The position numbers and the translations under genes are program-made. Under the pieces are notes generated by a model. It was not told where the DNA came from and did not search any database. It saw only the letters and a program-made list of their open reading frames with translations. A stretch of 6,516 bases of DNA from Crocinitomicaceae bacterium (GTDB lineage: Bacteria; Bacteroidota; Bacteroidia; Flavobacteriales_D; Crocinitomicaceae), in the NCBI GenBank assembly GCA_013215515.1, contig JABSPC010000692.1:1-6516 (forward strand), in the 5' to 3' direction. Position 1 is the first letter of the stretch, and every line of letters begins with the position of its first letter. Of the stretch, positions 5,201 to 6,516 are shown piece by piece.

Positions 5201-6516
5201 ATACATCAACAAAATTATTATTAGCAAATTGGTCAAGTGAAGTACAGCCCATCCAAATCTTTACTTGATCATATTGGTAGGTATTAGTTGTAGTGACATA
5301 CAAGGCAATATTTCGAATTGTACCGCCCGTATATCCCATAGCATTAAGTTCAGCCGCTGTGTAGATATATTGAATTTTCTTAGTGTAATCTGTTCCAACT
5401 ACGGTTGATCCATAAAATGGTGAGTACGTAGTGGTTGAAGCAGTTCCTGTTCCAATTATCACATTGGAGTTGGTACCAGTACATCCTGCACTTATCCCAC
5501 ATGCTACCGGTATTATTTCCGATGTTGCTGTAAATGGAACAACCTCGCCAGCACAAATATCTATTACGGATGGAACAATGGTAACCGTCGGTCCAACACC
5601 AGTCACAACAACATCTGTTGTAGCAGATTTTGTACAACCTGCAGCAGATGTCACCGTCGCTGTATATGTTGTTGTTGTGATCGGATTCGCCAAAGGGTTT
5701 CCTATGAAAGGGTCATTAAGTGTTGCACTCGGCGACCATACATATGTATATGGGCTTTGTCCGGCAGAGCCACTAGCGTTTAAGGGCGCAATTTCATTAG
5801 CACAAATTGTTTGCGATATAGGCGTCATTGTTAATGGGAAATCAGGAACAACGTTTACCGTTATTTGATCCACATTTGGACAACTTCCTGCAAGATTTCC
5901 TGTGAGCGTATATGTTGTTGTAGTCGCCGGTGTAGCAACAGGGTTTGCACAATTTGTACAACTCAATCCATTTGCTGGACTCCAAACATAAGATGTTGCT
6001 CCGTTTGCAACTAGCGTAGTAGACTGCGTTCCACAAATGTATGGGTCTGGACCAGCATAAACTCCTGTAGCAATATTGAAGTTCACTGCAAAACCTGAGG
6101 TTCCCATTACTGGACAACCATCATCTTCTGCAACAAACGTTACAATTGATCCAGTATAGCCAGGTTGAGCTGTCCAACAAAATGTTCCAACAGCTGGATT
6201 GGTTCCAGTTTGAACGAATGTTGCTCCAGGCAATAATGTTGTTCCGTCTTGTTGAATTGTAATATTATCACTTAAATCAACCAAATCTGAAAAGACGACG
6301 TCAAAACAAACAAGATCTCCATAACAAGCCCCAACAGTATTGGGACCTAAAAGGTTTCCTGTTCCTGAAAAATTCTGAATTCCGCCTGCGGGGTTGGCAG
6401 GAGGCGTATTCGTACATGACATTACGATAATCTGAAAATCGTGCGTAATGCTACAAATTAGGTCTCCGTTCGAATCCCATGAATTAATCTGTATTGCAAC
6501 AACGAAATTTCCTGTC
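2253..6516 (-). CDS. Giant T9SS-exported surface protein with PKD-like repeats and nested modules (5' end outside window)
   Basis: The frame stays open to the right edge. Thirty-one residues precede the ATG at 6422, including FVVAIQINSWDSNG and HDFQIIV, and they read as the middle of a domain, so that ATG is internal and the visible product is 1420 residues. Residue numbers here count from that ATG. Up to about 120 is an extracellular domain with a DNITIQQDG...LPGATF...CWTAQPGYTG pattern. Residues 121-1204 are six PKD/Ig-like repeats with YVWSP or YTWTPG cores, NPxATP turns and TTTYT strands. Three of these carry inserted Cys-rich modules (308-503, 670-861, 955-1144). Residues 1206-1300 are FN3-like, and 1303-1389 are a type A T9SS sorting domain. 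Family knowledge says such proteins cross the outer membrane by T9SS and are anchored to the surface or released. An adhesin-like role is inferred; there is no recognisable catalytic domain. The signal peptide is not visible. It lies 119 bp upstream of comEC on the same strand. Confidence 0.92.
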   Translation of the reverse strand, partial: TGNFVVAIQINSWDSNGDLICSITHDFQIIVMSCTNTPPANPAGGIQNFSGTGNLLGPNTVGACYGDLVCFDVVFSDLVDLSDNITIQQDGTTLLPGATFVQTGTNPAVGTFCWTAQPGYTGSIVTFVAEDDGCPVMGTSGFAVNFNIATGVYAGPDPYICGTQSTTLVANGATSYVWSPANGLSCTNCANPVATPATTTTYTLTGNLAGSCPNVDQITVNVVPDFPLTMTPISQTICANEIAPLNASGSAGQSPYTYVWSPSATLNDPFIGNPLANPITTTTYTATVTSAAGCTKSATTDVVVTGVGPTVTIVPSVIDICAGEVVPFTATSEIIPVACGISAGCTGTNSNVIIGTGTASTTTYSPFYGSTVVGTDYTKKIQYIYTAAELNAMGYTGGTIRNIALYVTTTNTYQYDQVKIWMGCTSLDQFANNNFVDVSTLTQVFGNTNNVNPTNNGWHTFNITDWDWDGTSNLIIQFCAEEDGAGNVGSNSVRYTSTSPAYRCNYDYSATVASCNEVVGTRSLSRANMRFNICSQTVSSPTYTWTPGTGLNNTGISNPTATPGASTSYVLNVTDAGSGCTGSAIAQVNVSPDYTVNPVASPISLCYGASTDLAVNPSGPGPYAYVWTPGGAFVNPTDPTPTVTPTGQTTYYIECSNGFCNKFDSITVSVAGLPVTAIVSQDTVCPNTPVNITTVAAAATCGLDYSDCTGTSSNAVTATGTSATSTYGPFYGSTSTSTYTNRKQYIVTADELTTMGFTAGMITELAFDVSTSTGRSYDDLTIWIGCTSLTQFPNTSFVNVSTMSQVYYNGYYTTQNGWNSFDITGYNWDGSSNIIIQFCAHDSDQTGSESVRYTLTTPLYKCLYYNSSSVNACSNATGIRNYNRPNIRFTMCANTFGAGSTYSWTPGTNLSDPNISNPIANVLIDQIYNLTVVDPLNPGCPSNAVVQVAIDQTNSVSAIPDTLICPGDVVDLDAQFSGPIPTTIPCGANGTSCSTPEYNTTWGTSTSSGCCPTIYYGSQTDMRTQMLYRASDLIAMGMSSGTISQIGWNVVTKTSTGPYQNFTIKMACTNLTALTTTYTNALTTVKNAGNVTTAVGWNMHTLDNPYDWDGVSNLIVDVCYDNPAAIGYDYTSYSAAGYTALIRSYNSTNTTSGCAYTGNATYSYSNLATTRFRSCDAAAGVATYLWTPVADLNNPNIANPTVTPAASGTTTSYLVEVVGGVCTVYDTVNVTTNCTALPVELLNFSGFDNNGVNELNWITVTELNNDHFVVQRSSDGLTFETLGKVNGAGTTIEQQNYRYLDHSPNKGINYYRLKQIDYDGTQSLSETIAISGSSGSDIQIFPNPTTNDLFIELVENGSNEKYTVLIVDITGKTVSQALQVSSGQQVYKVEGFKILLPGMYIIKVLNAQLEMVKMERISKQ
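2256..2516 (-). other. Type A T9SS C-terminal sorting domain
   Basis: This covers residues 1303-1389, the extreme C-terminus. Motifs in order are IQIFPNPTTNDLFIEL (1307-1322), YTVLIVDITGKTV (1331-1343), LLPGMYIIKV (1364-1373) and a basic end with KMERISKQ. The FPNPT, DITGK and GMYIIKV blocks are the standard conserved blocks of the type A (TIGR04183-like) domain. In known systems this domain guides the protein through the type IX translocon and is cleaved by the PorU sortase, usually with attachment to surface lipopolysaccharide. T9SS components are not in this window. Confidence 0.9.
2523..2807 (-). other. FN3-like segment before the sorting domain
   Basis: This covers residues 1206-1300 of the visible protein. 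It begins LPVELLNFSG and contains NWITVTELNNDHFVVQRS, then SDGLTFETLGKVNGAG and NYYRLKQIDYDGT. This LPVEL ... NNxxFxVxRSxDG ... YYRLKQxDxDG pattern is very common just before T9SS sorting domains in Bacteroidota. It most likely acts as a structural spacer between the repeat array and the export signal. No catalytic residues are apparent. Confidence 0.75.
2991..3560 (-). repeat. Inserted Cys-rich module 3 (190 aa, divergent), within PKD-like repeat 6
   Basis: The module runs from Cys955 to Cys1144 of the visible protein. It keeps the same landmarks in the same order: IYYGSQ (983-988), YRASDLIAMGM (997-1007), KMACTNL (1034-1040), GWNMHTL (1065-1071), WDGVSNLIVDVC (1077-1088) and TTRFRSC (1138-1144). 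It differs from modules 1 and 2 by an adjacent CysCys pair (979-980) and by lacking one of the two mid-module cysteines near the end. The host repeat resumes with ATYLWTP. It is clearly homologous but more distant, suggesting an older duplication or separate acquisition. Confidence 0.7.
3840..4415 (-). repeat. Inserted Cys-rich module 2 (192 aa), within PKD-like repeat 5
   Basis: The module runs from Cys670 to Cys861 of the visible protein. It is the closest relative of module 1 in the window: PFYGST (698-703), VTADELTTMGF (716-726), TIWIGCTSL (750-758), GWNSFDI (786-792), WDGSSNIIIQFC (797-808) and RPNIRFTMC (853-861). Seven cysteines (670, 677, 755, 808, 831, 842, 861) match those of module 1 one for one. 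The host repeat resumes with STYSWTPG. At DNA level a 15-bp stretch at 4318-4332 is identical to 5407-5421 in module 1, where both encode the YGS motif. Confidence 0.75.
4914..5501 (-). repeat. Inserted Cys-rich module 1 (196 aa), within PKD-like repeat 3
   Basis: The module runs from Cys308 to Cys503 of the visible protein (ATG at 6422 as 1). Landmarks are PFYGST (335-340), YTAAELNAMGY (354-364) then GGTI, KIWMGCTSL (388-396), GWHTFNI (426-432), WDGTSNLIIQFC (437-448) and a final ANMRFNIC (496-503). It has seven cysteines (308, 314, 393, 448, 473, 484, 503). The alternating hydrophobic pattern suggests a beta-sandwich or jelly-roll fold. The host repeat resumes at once with SPTYTWTPG. I recall similar WDG-SN / RPN-RF sequences in many Bacteroidota exported proteins but cannot name a family. 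Its function is unknown; ligand or glycan binding is a guess. Confidence 0.75.

Larger units (their letters stand above)
2811..6062 (-). repeat. Array of six PKD/Ig-like protein repeats
   Basis: Approximate boundaries on the DNA, in protein order, are: repeat 1 at 5850-6062, 2 at 5598-5849, 3 at 4743-5597, 4 at 4503-4742, 5 at 3663-4502 and 6 at 2811-3662. Each repeat opens with a short strand ending near an ICxG/CxN-type cysteine (YICGTQSTT, TICANE, DICAGE, SLCYGAS, TVCPNTP, LICPGD). It then has a Y.W(S/T)P core, an N-P-x-x-x-P turn and a closing strand such as QITVNV or SITVSV. Repeats 1, 2 and 4 are about 70-85 residues, the normal size. Repeats 3, 5 and 6 are about 280 residues because a further module interrupts each. 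Repeat 1 also has a CTNC pair in the loop after its core, often seen in Bacteroidota proteins of this type. Confidence 0.8.

Noticed and set aside
5380..5637. Minus-strand 85-codon frame with high Cys, Trp and Tyr, and a similar 91-codon frame at 5842-6117
   Set aside because: These are out-of-frame readings of the repeat-rich surface protein on the same strand; the odd composition is a frame-shift artefact.
5431..5868. Plus-strand open frame of 145 codons rich in Val, Thr and Pro
   Set aside because: It lies entirely antisense to PKD-like repeats 2 and 3. Its composition is what the complement of Thr/Asn-rich codons produces, and there is no recognisable domain.
2811..6062. Repeated DNA blocks considered as a CRISPR array or tandem DNA repeat
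   Set aside because: The repeats are long, divergent and in frame with protein domain boundaries; there are no short identical repeats with regular spacers.

Overview
The window looks like a chromosomal stretch from a low-GC member of the Bacteroidota, probably Flavobacteriales. Three things point there: a giant Thr/Asn/Ser/Cys-rich surface protein built of PKD-like repeats and ending in a type IX secretion (T9SS) C-terminal sorting domain; a short ComEC/Rec2 protein of the kind common in this phylum; and starts without Shine-Dalgarno sequences. Genus-level placement is not supported by the sequence.

Layout, left to right. Bases 1-204 hold no gene. They contain a 132-bp AT-rich segment bounded by an 8-bp inverted repeat (CTGTCCGA at 1-8, TCGGACAG at 125-132) with a long palindrome at its centre. 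This may be a small non-autonomous transposable element or an IS end. Bases 205-2133 (minus strand) encode a ComEC/Rec2-family DNA-uptake channel of 642 aa, starting at a TTG. Bases 2134-2252 are a 119-bp gap with candidate promoter elements for comEC. From 2253 to the right edge (minus strand), one open frame encodes at least 1420 residues of a T9SS-exported surface or secreted protein. Its true N-terminus and signal peptide lie beyond base 6516; the ATG at 6422 is internal.

The most striking feature is the architecture of the large protein. Six PKD/Ig-like repeats follow one another, and three of them (third, fifth and sixth) are split at the same place by a homologous Cys-rich module of 190-196 residues. 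The array is followed by an FN3-like segment and the type A sorting domain. Both genes are on the minus strand, with the large gene upstream of comEC. No clear terminator separates them, but nothing in their functions links them either: one is an inner-membrane competence channel and the other an exported adhesin-like protein. No dedicated defence, CRISPR, RNA or mobile gene cassette is visible.
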